Positions 38,957 to 52,768 of a DNA stretch of 64,000 nucleotides are shown one piece after another (position 1 is the first letter of the stretch; each line of letters starts with the position of its first letter). The notes under the pieces are model-generated. The model did no database searches. It was not told the DNA's origin and was given only the letters and a program-made list of their open reading frames with translations. The position numbers and the translations under genes are program-made. Source of the DNA: Zeus faber (lineage: Eukaryota > Chordata > Actinopteri > Zeiformes > Zeidae); the NCBI GenBank assembly GCA_960531495.1, contig OY482855.1:6148139-6212138 (forward strand). Direction: 5' to 3'.

Positions 38957-39608
38957 TAGGCTGGGCGATCTGGCCAAAATCAAGAGGTCACTCATTTCAT
39001 ATCTCAATAATGATATATATGACATTTTCTGTATATTCAATGAATAAATAGTTTACACATTAAAAAAAAAAAAAACATGGTTAAGCCTATTTGTGATGAG
39101 GCGCAGCATGGAAAGGCACTTGCTGGGCCTCTCAAATTCACAGGAAAGGCAAAATAAGCGGAAAAAATTAGCAATATACTCTATATTCATCGAAAAACAA
39201 CATTTAACATATTTGCAAAATTGAAGATATAAACTTTCCTTCACTGAAACGCAATTGGCAACAATGTTAAAATGCTTCTAAACAAATACTTTGGTTCAGC
39301 TCGGTAACCACCCTCGCCTTATGTTGTCGCAGTGTGGTACCGGACGGCCAAATGGCATAATGATCTATGAATGGTTGTGTTTGGGCTGAGTGATTTCCCG
39401 AATCACCACGTTCATTCATGTTTGTTTACATTCGCTCCGACATGCAAATAATGGAAAGCACCGTGACTCCAAATGACATAAAATATTTCCGTAAAGCAGT
39501 TCTGCCACTGATTTGCCCATAGTGATCTAACGATATAATTGTTTTTGTTTTTTTAAAGAAGATAGTAATTTTTCTATTGCCTTATGATATACATATCACA
39601 CAGCCCAG
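38957..39608. mobile_element. hAT-like MITE with TAGGCTGGGCGAT end
   Basis: Left taggctgggcgatctggcc; right gatatacatatcacacagcc. Possible diverged 8-bp duplication gcgcaatg/gcacattg (6 of 8). Interior AT-rich and non-coding. Confidence 0.5.
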
Positions 39609-41199
39609 GCACATTGTATCTCAATCAGATGCAATAAGTCTTCAATCGATTTGTCTGGCCTCAAGCAGCCTTAAGTTAAGCTTCAGTGAGTGGGCCAGCG
39701 AGCAAGCAAGAGGGACCCTTTGCGTGGTGAGTGATTAACTGAAAATTACGGAGGATTCATGTGCAAGTGTGACTGATTTTGCACTTTGCATTCCACCAAA
39801 ATGGATAACTGTGACAGAATTAAAGGATTCCTGCGAGAATCCCATTCACATCTCAAGAGCCAAACTGACTCTTCTGACTCCGGCTCATCGCTCACTGTGC
39901 GTTACACCAAATGACTGAAATGAAGGAAGAGTCTGAACATTCCAGAACCTTTTTTACCGAGTCACTCGCCAAGAGTCGAATCTCCAAGAAAGACTCAGTT
40001 GCCAATCCTTTCACACCCCCATCCCGTTCGACTCTAGTCACCACATGGCACGGGCTACAAGTTTCAGCAAGCTCAAAACTCAACAGGCCAGTTTTTTTTT
40101 TTTAATAGTCACCTCTGGGTCCCTGAACGTTGTCAAGTGACTCATCGCAGACACACCTCCAAACCCCCACCCCCTGTACCAAGGAGAGGAGAAGACGAGG
40201 GTACGTCACCCGCCATGTGACCCACGCGTCACCCGGCCTTTTGTCCTCCCAAGCCCTGGGAGACAAAGCGGGAGGCGAGTGGGGATGATGCGACCGTCTC
40301 CCACCACGACCGACTGGGCGTGTCCTGACAATGGACAATGCCTGCCCCCCCCCCGGGCTCCACACGGCTCAGGAGCGGAAGAAACACAAGGATCACCGGA
40401 GACATCCAACACCACAGCAAAGCACTGTCCGCCTGTATGTCAAAAAATGTCTGATTGATGACGTGATTTTTTTTATTTGTATTACTCTCCCTACTGTGTT
40501 TCACGCGTCCCTCACAGCTGTGTTATCAATTCCCTGCATCACACACCTGTATGATGTCCAACAAACAAGTACAGGTCTGTGCAATTTCCAGACTGTGAGT
40601 TGTTGAATCAGAGGTTTATTATTATTGTTAGGCTTCATGTATATTGCATTTTTTGTTAACTTTTAGATTCATAAGCATATTGTCCGTTTTTTCCCCTACG
40701 GTGTAATTCGTTTTACCTTTGATAATTATGGTTTATTATTCTGATGTGACACTGCAATTTTCCCCCCAGCGTGGATAATGCATCCATTCATAAAGTTTCT
40801 TGGTTCTCTCTTCAATCTTTGCAGAGTTTATCAGCTGCCAAATCGGTGCACAGACAGCGCCCAGGCGGTTAAAAAAAAAAAAAAAGATTAAATGGGAAAG
40901 AGAAAGAAAGTAAGCCTGGCTGTCAACATTCAGATCTGGAGAATTAACATTAGAGAGTTTGGAGACAAACAGTTGATAAACACCAAGTAAACATGGGGCG
41001 CAATTACGCGCCCTGGGGAAATAAATCACGGCTTCTCTGAAACACGACAAAACGCTACGAACTAAAATTACAAGAGGTTTAAAAATGTCTATTAACTCCA
41101 TTGTATGGAGATAACGTGTAGCTAAATGGTTATACGCCGAATAGTTAAATCCGGCTTTCCGCCCCGTAACTCGCTTGGCTCGAAAATCTTGGCTTTCAA
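39609..41199. other. Non-coding, nothing recognised
   Basis: Short motif-free frames only. A C run lies at 40347-40356. Confidence 0.4.
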
Positions 41200-41960
41200 G
41201 AAGAAAAAAGTTGCGCTAACCCAGCTAGCCAAGTTAGCTTTGCGGAGCACTTCAGCTCCACCTCTCGGCCTCCGTAGTTTGGATTAAAAACACCCTTATC
41301 TGTTCATCACCCGAAGGCGTTTTCCAAAGTTTGTGCAAAGTTATGAAACGGATGGAGTAACTGGGGACAACACTGCCTACAAGTGAAACGCCACCTCGGC
41401 CAGCTGTCTCACGTTAGTTCCGACGCCTAGCAACTAGCCTAGCATGCTAGGCTAGGCTAGGCTAAGCTAAGCTAAGTAAGCACACCTCGGCTAGCCGAGC
41501 GAGACGAGCACCAAAAGCAAGCCGAAGACAGGGCACGCACGCACGCACGCACACAGGCACCAAACAAGATGAAAGTACCTCAAAACAGCATCACCTCAAC
41601 TCACCATCTCTCTCTCTCTCTCTCTCTCCCTCCCTGGATCTTGCTACTTCACCTGCTTCGTCCGCGTCCAGCTGTTTAAATGTAAACCCATGGGTGAGAG
41701 TCCGGATGGGAAACGTCTGGGTGATGCACTTCGATGAGCTTGTTGCGCCTCCGACGTTCCGCCCAGCTAGCTACACGTCTCAGTGCAGGGAGCGCGTCCT
41801 GCTCCAGAACATGGCGGGCAGGGCTGGAGGAGGGTGTGACCACAGTGGCTTCACTCCCCGTCAAGACAAAAACGAATCCCGACCCCTTCGCCTCCTCACA
41901 CGCTCGGTCATTCATTCATTCATTCATTCATTCTTTCGAGGAGTCGCGACCGGACAAACG
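41200..41960 (-). promoter_or_regulatory. Candidate CpG-rich promoter / 5' exon region
   Basis: Markedly richer in CG than its surroundings, with GCTAG-type repeats, a CT tract and a GTGAGT donor-like site on the minus strand (41604-41599). It lies about 20 kb upstream of the epn2 coding start on the same strand. The start exon of epn2 is preceded by an acceptor-like site, so a distant 5'UTR exon is expected. No transcript evidence is available. It could equally be a promoter of an unseen gene. Confidence 0.35.
41435..41454. repeat. Perfect 20-bp palindrome
   Basis: tagcctagca followed directly by its reverse complement tgctaggcta, within the candidate promoter block, continued by ctagg/ctaag repeats to about 41478. 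Confidence 0.9.
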
Positions 41961-42245
41961 GTAGAGCTTTAATCCGCGCCCCGACGACAGTATTGATATA
42001 CTGTATAAGTAGTAGTGATGCAAGACTCGTGAACGATTCGTTCGAATCGAACGACTCTTTAAAGTGATCTCGGAGACGAGAGTCGCAATAGTGGGTGAGC
42101 GAGTGAATCTTCGACTGACAAAATATAAAATAGAATTCCAAAACAAAAAAAGGCAAAGGTGTTTGGCATTATAAAATACCAACTGTGTAATAACTTGTAT
42201 TCGTCATTGAGACTTACTCGTCATTTTCTTTTTATTAATCGTATA
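41961..42245. other. Non-coding with short palindrome
   Basis: Contains cgattcgttcgaatcg (a 7-bp inverted repeat with 2-nt centre) at about 42029-42044 in text like the GTTGGG..GAACGA hAT ends near 35451. Confidence 0.35.
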
Positions 42246-42370
42246 TATTCAAGATTCAAGATTCAAGATTCAAGATTTTTATTTGTCACATACATATACA
42301 TACTTCCATACATATATGCAGTGAAATGTAATGCAACGCACCCGGTGATAGCACACAAGAAGTCCTAGGA
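42246..42370. repeat. Retroposon 3' end with attcaag repeats
   Basis: Four tandem copies of the 7-mer attcaag, followed by atttttatttgtcacatac and gcagtgaaatg, resembling common fish LINE/SINE 3' ends (inverted). Family not named. Confidence 0.45.
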
Positions 42371-43389
42371 AAAAGTACAAAAATAAAATAAAATAAAAAG
42401 TAGAAAATTCCTTTCTAATAGACCGACTAACTGACTCCTAAAACGTAATACAGTAAGTGGAATACTTATAGAATACGATAAAAAATATATAGAATAAAAT
42501 ACAATAAAAAATAAATTGAAATAAAATGGAATAGGTTGAAGGAATATGGCTATGTATATACAGATATGTGCATTTATATATCTACATTTCTATTTATCTA
42601 TATTCATATCCACAGCCGATACTGACAGAGAACATATCATAGCCTTTCTGTTTAATGTATCCTGTTCATAGACACAAACTTTGTTTAATTTTGTAGTCTT
42701 TTACCTTTTTTAGACTGTTAAGATTGACATTTTTTGATGACAATGCGCCAAATCTTAGCAAGACAAATGCTTTGAATATGAAAATGTACTTGAAGAATAA
42801 ACAGATTATGATTCTGATCATTAATATTGAATATCACTGGTTTACCCGGAGCATTCCACTGAATTAAACGATTGTGACAGAATTAAACGACCCCACCCCC
42901 ATCTCCACTCCCTCCCCGATTCTATAAACACTGACGCGTCAAGAACAGAATATCAAACCTTCATCTGGGTCTGTTTCAAGAGTGGGGTAACAGAACAAAG
43001 AGGGGGAGTAAAAAAAATCGTTCTCTCTCTATTGATCCATAATAGAGAGCATCTAAGTCTCGTCTCCTTGTATTTTTATTTTTTGGGGGGGAGGCAGCCC
43101 AGTTGCTCAAGACAACTTGTGGAATCCTCCCCGGTGGTGTAGTCTACGTCATCCGCAGGTATATGCTGTTTACCCACTAAGAAAGCTCCGCACACCCAGT
43201 TAAAATGTGCGAGGATAGGTAACTATGTTGTTTTGTCACCAGCAAATGTTTCCCCCTCCATGTAAATTATATCCTACGCTCCTCCCTCGCCGGGAGGTGC
43301 CCTGGCTGAAAAGGAGTGCAATAAGTTCAAGTTCAAGTTCAAGTTCAAGAGATTATAGGTTTCAATAAGTTATTTTACGATTATTGTCC
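42371..43389. other. Non-coding, nothing recognised
   Basis: AT-rich. Includes a short agttca tandem repeat at 43326-43350. No exon seen. Confidence 0.4.
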
Positions 43390-45030
43390 CCCCAACGAAT
43401 CACCACCTCACCGCGGTGGAGGGGTTTGTGTGTCCCTGTGACCCTGGGAGCTGTGTTGTCGGGGGCATTCGCCCCTGGTAGGGTCTCCCACGGCAGAGTG
43501 GTCCCAGGGGAGGGACCAGACAAAGAGCGATTCAAAGGACCCTAATGCAATGACAATCAAGGCAACATGGTACCTCGCTGGGAATAGGGAAACCGGGGCC
43601 CTCTCCTGGAGCCAGACCTTGGAGGGGAGCTCGCCGGCGAGCGTCTGGTGGCCGGGCCTTGACCCATGGGGCTCGGCCGGGCACAGCCAGAAAAAACACC
43701 ATGGAGCCACCACCCTGTGGACCCCCCACCTGCAGGGATAGGCGCTGGGGTCGGGTGCAATGTCAGCCGGGCGGCAGGCAAAGGTGGGGGCCTTAGCCTG
43801 CTGATCCTCGGCATCGTAGACTAGTTCTAGGGACGTGGAATGTCAGCTCTCTGGCAGGGAAGGAGCCAGAGCCGGTACCAACTAGGGGAAAGCTCTGACT
43901 GTTGTGTGTGCGTATACACAGAACACCAGTTCAGAGTATTCAGCCTTCTTGGAGTCTCTGGGTGGCGTCCTGAAAGGGGCTCCGCCTGGGGATTGTATAG
44001 TTCTACTGGGAGACTTCAACGCTCATGTGGGCATGGAGAAGCCTGGAAGGGGGTGATTGGGAGGAACGGCCTGCATGATCTGAATCAGAGTGGTGCTTTG
44101 TTATTGGACTTCTGTGCTTGTCATGGATTGGCCAAAACGAACACCATGTTCGAGCATAGGGTGGCTCATAAGTGTACGTGGTATCAGACCACCTTAGGTC
44201 AAGATCGATGATCGACTTTGTGGTCGGTTCATCAGATCTGCGGCCGTATGTCTTGGACACTCGGGTGAAGAGAGGAGCAGAGCTGTCAACTGATCACCAC
44301 CTGGTGGTAAGTTGGATCAGATGGCGGGGGAGGCTGCCAGACAGACCTGGTAAACCCAAACGTGTAGTGAGGGTGAACTGGGAACGCCTGGTGGATGCCC
44401 CTGTCCGCGAGGTCTTCAACTCCCACCTCCGGAAGAATTTTTTGTGCATTCCCGGGGGCAGGTTGCGGACATGGAATCCGAGTGGGTCATGTTAAAAACC
44501 TCCGTTGCAGAGGCGGCTGCTAGGAGCTGTGGTCGGAAGGTAGTCAGTGCCTGTTGTGGCGGTAACCCAAGAACCCATTGGTGGACACCAGCGGTGAAGG
44601 AAGCCGTCAAGCTGAAGGAGTCCTTCTGGGCTTGGCTGGCCCAGGGGTCTCCTGAGGCAGACAGTGGCTGGGCTCAGCCTTAGAGTTAGGGTGAATAGCT
44701 CGGACATCCAAAGGGAACTCGGAGTAAAGGTGCTGCACCTTCGCGTCGAAAGGAGCCAGTTGAGGTGGTTCAGGCATCTGATCATGATGCCTCCTGGCGC
44801 CTTCCCTTGAAGGTTTTCCGGGCACGTCCAACTGGTAGAAGACCACGGGGTAGACCCAGAACGCGCTGGAGGGATTATATCCCAGCTGGCCTGGGAACGC
44901 CTCGGGGTCCCCCAGGAGGAACTGGAAAACGTTGCCGGGGAGAGGGGGCCTGGAGCTCCTTGCTCCTTGCTCCCTGCTGCCACCGCGACCCAGCCCCGGA
45001 TAAGCGGTGGAATATGGATGGATGGATGAT
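43390..45030 (+). mobile_element. RTE/Rex3-like LINE, RT domain deleted
   Basis: The 5' region (caccacctcaccgcggtgga) leads into an apurinic-type endonuclease segment containing [13 protein letters not shown], and the 3' end matches RTE elements (LRWFRHL, then ccccggataagcgg and a ggat-repeat tail). The text jumps at about 44680-44700 from the region after the endonuclease to the extreme C-terminus, so the whole reverse transcriptase domain is missing. Many stops. RTE-type elements nick DNA with this endonuclease and copy their RNA in place; this copy cannot. Confidence 0.8.
43830..44690 (+). pseudogene. LINE endonuclease remnant
   Basis: The conserved stretch [15 protein letters not shown] carries the catalytic Asp/Asn of exonuclease-endonuclease-phosphatase folds. 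Other traces are [13 protein letters not shown] text at the start and STDHHLV-type text near 44290 (LSTDHHLVVSWIRW), with the final catalytic Asp-His. Frames shift several times between these blocks. Confidence 0.75.
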
Positions 45031-45433
45031 TATTGTCTATGTGTGAAATATATTGTTTATACCTGTTCTGCACAAAATGACTAACTATAGATTGTTTTTA
45101 TTTCTTGTTTTTATTGTGAAACGTTTTTAAAATATTATATAAATAAATAATAAAAAAATAAAAAAGAATAACATACATACTATATGAGATCACATTCCCC
45201 GCTCCACTCTGCTAGTTTCCCTGAGTAATTAAACCCCTCATTGCTACATTGCCCCAGTATCACAGTATACCCACTTCAACACTACAGTAGACTAGACTAC
45301 ACCACTGTGTGAGAGCCAGGCCCTGAAATGCTGTGCAACGTGTTGCAGGTGTGTCCGCGCAACATGGCGGACACCATTCCACAGTCCACAAGCCAAACAA
45401 TCCCCAGATAGTCAAGCCTAACAATAACCATTG

Positions 45434-45464
<31 letters not shown>

Positions 45465-45698
45465 CCATTCATTCAAGGATACTCAGAATAGACATAAAAG
45501 ATGCAAAAAAAAACCCAAAAAAAACCTTTCCATTAGATCTATAAATAGCCAACCGCATAGGAGATGTGGCATGTTGCTTATAAATAGCAGAAGTAGAACA
45601 AAGGCCCAACATGTGCCTCGGTGAAACCTCAGTGATAGAGAGTATTAGCTGCTTTGATACTAAATGCTAATTTCACATGCCGGAAGAGAATAGCAGAC

Positions 45699-45700
<2 letters not shown>
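45031..45700. other. Non-coding, nothing recognised
   Basis: Contains a short (CT)n at 45437-45455. No gene seen. Confidence 0.4.
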
Positions 45701-45962
<262 letters not shown>

Positions 45963-46276
45963 TTGTGATGTAGGGACACTGGATTATGCTGCATTCCATT
46001 GAGGTCGGAACTCAGAAAAATCCAATCTCCTACTGCTGAAAGTGCAGACGACCGGCCCTTTAAGTCGGAAGTCAGAATTTTGGAGTTGGCCAAGATAACA
46101 GACCTGACCCAATACAAATTTGCCGCGGGGCGGCCTTGTTTTCACGAACAGAGCCACCGGAACACATTTAAGCTCGGAAGTCGAGGTGGGGGGGGGACCC
46201 ACTCAGAATGATCGAGTTCAGAGTTCCGATGGAATGCAGGATAAGCCAAATAAAACCTACAGGTCAAGCTGATTTT

Positions 46277-46277
<1 letters not shown>

Positions 46278-46318
<41 letters not shown>

Positions 46319-46319
46319 T
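46278..46319. repeat. (TG)n microsatellite
   Basis: About 20 TG units with one TA interruption. Confidence 0.93.
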
Positions 46320-46573
46320 GGCCGTCTGGCTGAAAGAGAGAGACACCTCACAAACCTGACGTGATCAGGGTTTTCCACACAAGAGGACAAATCAACACTT
46401 TTCAGGAGGAAATCAGTGCATCAGACCAAGCCTAAAGCTAGGAGATGGAACTGTAAACATTGAGCTTACATTGCAGGCACAAGAGGATTAAAGCGGGTGG
46501 GATTAAAGTGGATTTTCCCAACAGGTGATAAAAAAGACCTACTGTTTTATTGTTTTAACACTCCCGTTGTTAC

Positions 46574-46780
46574 ACTGTAAAAAAAACAAAACAGTAACTT
46601 TCCGGCAGCAGGGGCACCAGAAATTTTTTGTCAAAAAAACAGTAAATTACTGTCAATTTAAAAACATAGATTAACTGTAAAAAAACCAGTAGTTAGCTTT
46701 ACTATAATTAACATCTATTACTCTAATTTTACAAGAAATCACCCTATAATTCCATGGAATCTTTTACTTTTAACATATAT
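46574..46780. repeat. Non-autonomous repeat end (acagtaa-rich)
   Basis: cactgtaaaa, cagtaac, ggcagcaggggc and repeated cagtaaatt text is typical of a dispersed AT-rich fish DNA repeat. Related acagtaat/ctgttaa text near 52080-52470 could be its other end. Confidence 0.4.
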
Positions 46781-46814
46781 GAATTGTTAGAATAGAGCCA
46801 TACACCTCTAAAAA

Positions 46815-46985
46815 ACAGAATCTTCTTCTTTCTGCTGCTCCCATTAGGGGTCGCCACAGTGGATCATATGCCTCCAATACCTACTGTTCTGCTCATCTTC
46901 CTCCCTTACACCAACCGCCTGCATGTCCTCCCTCACCACATCTATAAACCTTCTCTTTGGCCTTCCTCTATTCCTCTTAATTATC
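46815..46985 (-). mobile_element. LINE 3' end, minus strand
   Basis: The minus strand reads RFIDVVREDMQAVGVREEDE, then RHMIHCGDP and a stop, matching the C-terminal end of a common fish LINE ORF2, followed by atgggagcagcagaaagaag-type 3' UTR text. Only the last about 170 bases are present, as expected for 5'-truncated insertion. Confidence 0.6.
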
Positions 46986-48542
46986 TATAAAATCAATAAA
47001 GATAAGCTTAAGCACAAATAATTGCTATTGTTATTACAAAAAAGTACCGTAAATCTAAGACTATTTACATATAAAACACAAAAAAACCCATGACAATTTA
47101 CTTTGCAAATGCCCAAGTTTAAATTAACTGTCAGGAGTTTTGTGAGAGAAAAACTCTGTCAAAGATGTTATTTTAATTTCCATTAGCACATTAACAAACT
47201 GTCAAAATAAATGAATTTTCTTTCTGTAAATGCATTTTAAGAAATAAAACATCACATTTACTTAATTTAGTTATGTCAACCGGTCCCACGAAACTAGGTT
47301 GAATAAATGGAAAAATATTAGAAAAGTAATTACTACCTGCTTTTAAGCAAATCTCAACAAACCGTCTTAATTAAATGCTACATCATACATTTATACTGAA
47401 TTTACTTAAAACAATTGTGTTGAATTTCCTTAACACAAATGAGTTGTATTCATGTTGGATTCAGGTAGGATTTTGTTTATTGTACTTATCAGGACTTCAT
47501 ATAAAATTCATTCACAGTGAGTCATGTGCCAAACAAACAAACACAGGCCAAAAGCCCCAAGAAGTAAAGCTTGACATTTACTGACTTTTTTTTTCAATCT
47601 TGCAACTATGTAATAAATCCCCAGGGTAAACAAAACTGTATGCTATTTGGTGCTTAGCAATCTACACTTAAACATTATGCAAATTAAAGAGAAAATACAA
47701 TAAAAAGACAAAAATGAACAAATAACGACTTATCAAACTTCAAAAACTGACAATACTTTTTGGTTCCCCTTTTATTTACTTTATCACTAGAGGAAAAAAT
47801 ATATAATGCTTAAGATAAATAACAACCACACAACTTTACAAGTACCAGTAACTTCCATCACATAGCTGCATCAGTTGTTTCTATGATCAACAGCTTCCAA
47901 GTGTTTCACTTCAGTCCATGCACACATCCACCGGGGGGAGAAACGGGAAGGGGAGGGTAGAAACTCCCTGTGGGCTCTGCTCCTTCACGTCAGATAACAT
48001 AGATTCCCAAGACTGTTTCCTTTATTTTCTCCCTGCGCCAAATAGCAAAATAGTTGCCCGTTACTTAATGAATGAAGTAATTGTTTCAGCTCTGAATTAG
48101 AAAACTGGAAGATCCCAACTTGCATTGTCATCATTGGCCAAATCAAATCAGCACAACATGCAAATACACCTGTGGTGAAGTGACAACAGTTCTTACTAGA
48201 CCATGACATAAAAAAGTGGCAAGGACAAAAATATCATTCAAATATCAAATCCAAGTACAGAAATTCCAAAGATATATTCGTGAAAATTTAGACACATTGA
48301 CACCATGACATAGATTGTCAACTAGGGAACACTGACAAGTTAATTTTTACAAATGCCCCATTCAGTACACATTTTGGTCACAATTCATTTAAATAAAAAA
48401 AATGATAAGGGATCTTTGTCAATAATGTTTGGTTAATGTTAGGATTTATGTAAAAAAAAAAAAAAAGGTAAATATTGGCTGATATTACCAGATTAAAAAA
48501 ATTAATTGTTGGGCTATGGTTCATAATGTATGTCGCACTCAC
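46986..48542. other. Non-coding AT-rich stretch
   Basis: No recognised gene. The text ggttgaataaatgg preceded by caaccggtcccacgaaacta near 47276-47310 resembles a dispersed fish repeat. Confidence 0.35.
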
Positions 48543-48634
48543 CAAGTCGTTCCTTTATAAAGTTTTCAGGATTTTCATTGAAGTAGACAAAGTGCTTTGA
48601 GGGCACATTATCATCATGTTTCAAAAGTGGGATC
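48543..48634 (-). CDS. Exon-like block, SAMD3-like family (partial)
   Basis: 92 nt bounded by CTCCCACAG and GTGAGT. The open frame reads IPLLKHDDNVPSKHFVYFNE followed by NPENFIKERL. The Y-x-N/G-E-x-P-E-x-x-I-K-E pattern resembles the C-terminal part of fish SAMD3-like proteins as I remember them. With the next block (48805-48850) the splice phases do not match, so an exon is missing between them or this is a broken relic. Confidence 0.4.
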
Positions 48635-48804
48635 CTGTGGGAGACAGACAAAACTTCAATACATAATATGCCATGTTCCCATTACCCATACACAATTAAT
48701 GGCGAGGTAAAGAAATAGGATCAGGGAAGTAAAACAGACAGAGACGGGCAGAGCTGAGAGCATGATCAGGCTTATATTGCATCCTGCTGTTCCCTCCTTC
48801 TTAC

Positions 48805-48850
48805 CGAATGTGGACAGCAGCGGAACAGCGGTGATGCGGGTGAATTCTTC
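48805..48850 (-). CDS. Exon-like block, SAMD3-like family (partial)
   Basis: 46 nt bounded by GTGTTTCAG and GTAAGA. It reads EEFTRITAVPLLSTF, resembling the EEF.RITTVPL..TF motif of fish SAMD3-like proteins, which in those proteins precedes the region matched by 48543-48634. The function of these proteins is unknown to me. They occur in many fish copies, so a pseudogene is quite possible. Confidence 0.4.
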
Positions 48851-49830
48851 CTGAAACACATTGAGAGTAATACAAAATTACAGTATCGGTATCGCTGTCT
48901 CTTCCACGGAGGCCACCACCTAAAGTGAGTAGGAGAATTCAGAATCAGGTTTATTGCCATGTAGGTTTTAACATACAAGAATTTGCCTTGGTGTTTTGGT
49001 GCATAACAATAAATATAGTAATACAAATAAAAAGCAAGTACCACAAAAGTAAAAATGTTCTCAACCCATAAAGGAACTCAACACACTACAGTTTAAAATG
49101 TCCAAATATGAATTTACATGTCTTTTACTGGACAGGAAGGGTACAAATAAGTGTAATATGAAAGATAACGAGTAATAATAAGTGGAGTTAAATGTACAAT
49201 ATTTGCCTCTGACATGTAGTGGAGTAGAAGTAAAAAGTTAAATGAAATAGAAACATTCAAGTGAAGGACAAGTACCTCAAATGACTACTTTGATACAATA
49301 CTGAATAAATGTACTTTTCCAGGTGTCCACTTACTTTTGGGAAAGCTAGCATTACCAACAAAAAACAAATCAATCAAAAATTATTAACTATAGAACTATT
49401 AAAACTCTTACAAATAAAGGTTGAAATTTTGCTTATTTTGTGACAGACTCAAACACTTTCAAGACAAACATAAGGGCACATCACTTGTGTGTGAGTCAAG
49501 CTATCGATAAAGAGACACAGCTTTTCACATCTAAGATCAAAGTATACAACTGGTCATACAAATATCAAAAATACTCATCGTCTGATGCATCGTCTGAGTA
49601 TTGAGATTGGTTTTGATTCATATTGTTTCATAATTCATGTACTTACCAGAAAACCCAAGGATGGCAATGGATTGACGAGGAAGCATTTTAGGCGGTTAGC
49701 CCTCCAAAATGGCATCCTCAGGCGAATGCACTTGTGCCAAGAAAGTACTTTGGGACAATCTTTATTCAGTTCACCTTTTACTATTATATTCATGTTATGA
49801 ATCTCTCTTGTTTATTGTCAAAAATAATTA
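48851..49830. other. Non-coding; LINE-tail-like text
   Basis: 48935-49030 (attcagaatcaggtttattg) resembles an inverted LINE/SINE 3' end. Otherwise nothing recognised. Confidence 0.35.
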
Positions 49831-51438
<1,608 letters not shown>

Positions 51439-51552
51439 TATGTAATCCAAACAACATCCATGTTTCATTTCTTAGCTAAACTGTACTTTAACGCTGTGTC
51501 ATTCTTCATTTAAATTATGAACTGTATTAAAACAATTATGTAATGCAATGCA

Positions 51553-51822
51553 TTGTTGTCTCTGTTGTTGCTGCGGTTGCTGCTGCTGCTATTTCAGTTG
51601 TTGTTTCTGTTGTTGCTGCTAGTTTTGCTGCTGCTGTTGTTGTCGTCGCTGTTGCTGTTGTTGTTGTTTCTGTTGTTGCTGCGGCTTTTGTTTCTGCTGC
51701 TGTTGCTGCTGTTGTTTTTGTTTTTGCTGTTGTTTTTGTTGTTGCTGCTGGTGTTGATGTTGCTTCTGCTGTTGTTGTTGTTTTTTGTGGCTGCTGCTGT
51801 TGCTATTGTTGTTTCTTTGTAA
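51553..51822. repeat. Imperfect (GTT/GCT)n trinucleotide tract
   Basis: 270 bases almost free of A on the plus strand, made of ttg, ctg and gtt units. The Leu- or Val/Ala-only frames over it are artefacts of the repeat. It begins about 110 bases after the right end of the Tc1 copy. Confidence 0.9.
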
Positions 51823-51871
51823 AGCTCATTGTGTTGCCCTGGAAAGGAATTTGCTTTATAAATAAAGTGTT

Positions 51872-51895
51872 ACTTGACTTGACTTGACTTGACTT
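51872..51895. repeat. (ACTTG)n tail
   Basis: About five acttg units after ttataaataaagtgt, typical of a retroposon 3' end. The upstream ctctttgtaaagctcattgt-like body is short. Confidence 0.6.
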
Positions 51896-52768
51896 AAAAG
51901 AGAATTATCTTATTGAAGTAGGATAAGATATGTCTGTATTATACTTTAAATCAGTGTGAAATATAGTGACATTTTGCAGCAGTTGTCTCATAAAAGTAAT
52001 GCTATAGAATTAAAACTTTATGCCTGTCGCAGGATTTTGAAAATGTTTCATAATATGAATAAAAATGTACACCACCACTCATTGATTATTTTTTAAATTT
52101 ATTATTATTATTACATTTTTTCTTTAGTCAAATATTTTCTTGCAATTTTAAATGTATTTTTAACAGTAATTTTATGTATTTGACAGTCATAAATCACTAT
52201 AACAAAATAATTTATTTTGTAAAATTACAGAAAATGCTGTTACTTTTGTGAATAAAGAATACTTTATTTTAACAGTTTGTTTTGTTAAAATTGTAATTAA
52301 AAAGCTGTTAAAATACAGATATCTAATGTATTCCATTTATACAGATTTTTTTTTATTAAATCACATGACACATTACAATAAACAGCTTATTCTTGTAATT
52401 TTAATACAGTTTTCCTGTCATTTTAAAATACAGGGACATTTTGTAAAACTTATGGGGAAAAATTGTAAAAATAAAATTTTTCCCTACTATCACTCCACTA
52501 TCCACTAGTGTAGTGTTAGTGGATCATAGAGTTCTCTCTGGGAATAGTTCAAGCTATGATGACTTTTACTGAGAAAAACAAATCAATAGATATGTTTTGC
52601 AAACACAGGCAATGTTAAATTCACACATTTGCTATCAAACGTTTTGACCTTGTCGCCGTTGTGTTTTGGCAAGTACTCCCGCTGTGTTGATAAAAACATA
52701 TTGTTTGGTTTATTTGCTCTTCGCCACTCAGTAATATGCCGGGCATCGCCTTTTTTATCTTGTTTACT
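51896..52768. other. AT-rich non-coding
   Basis: Acagtaat/ctgtta text near 52150-52470 may be the far end of the repeat at 46574. No gene seen. Confidence 0.35.

Noticed and set aside
51543..51887. Long Leu/Val/Ala-rich open frames that look like membrane proteins
   Set aside because: They are translations of an imperfect GTT/GCT trinucleotide tract with no start context or conservation signal.
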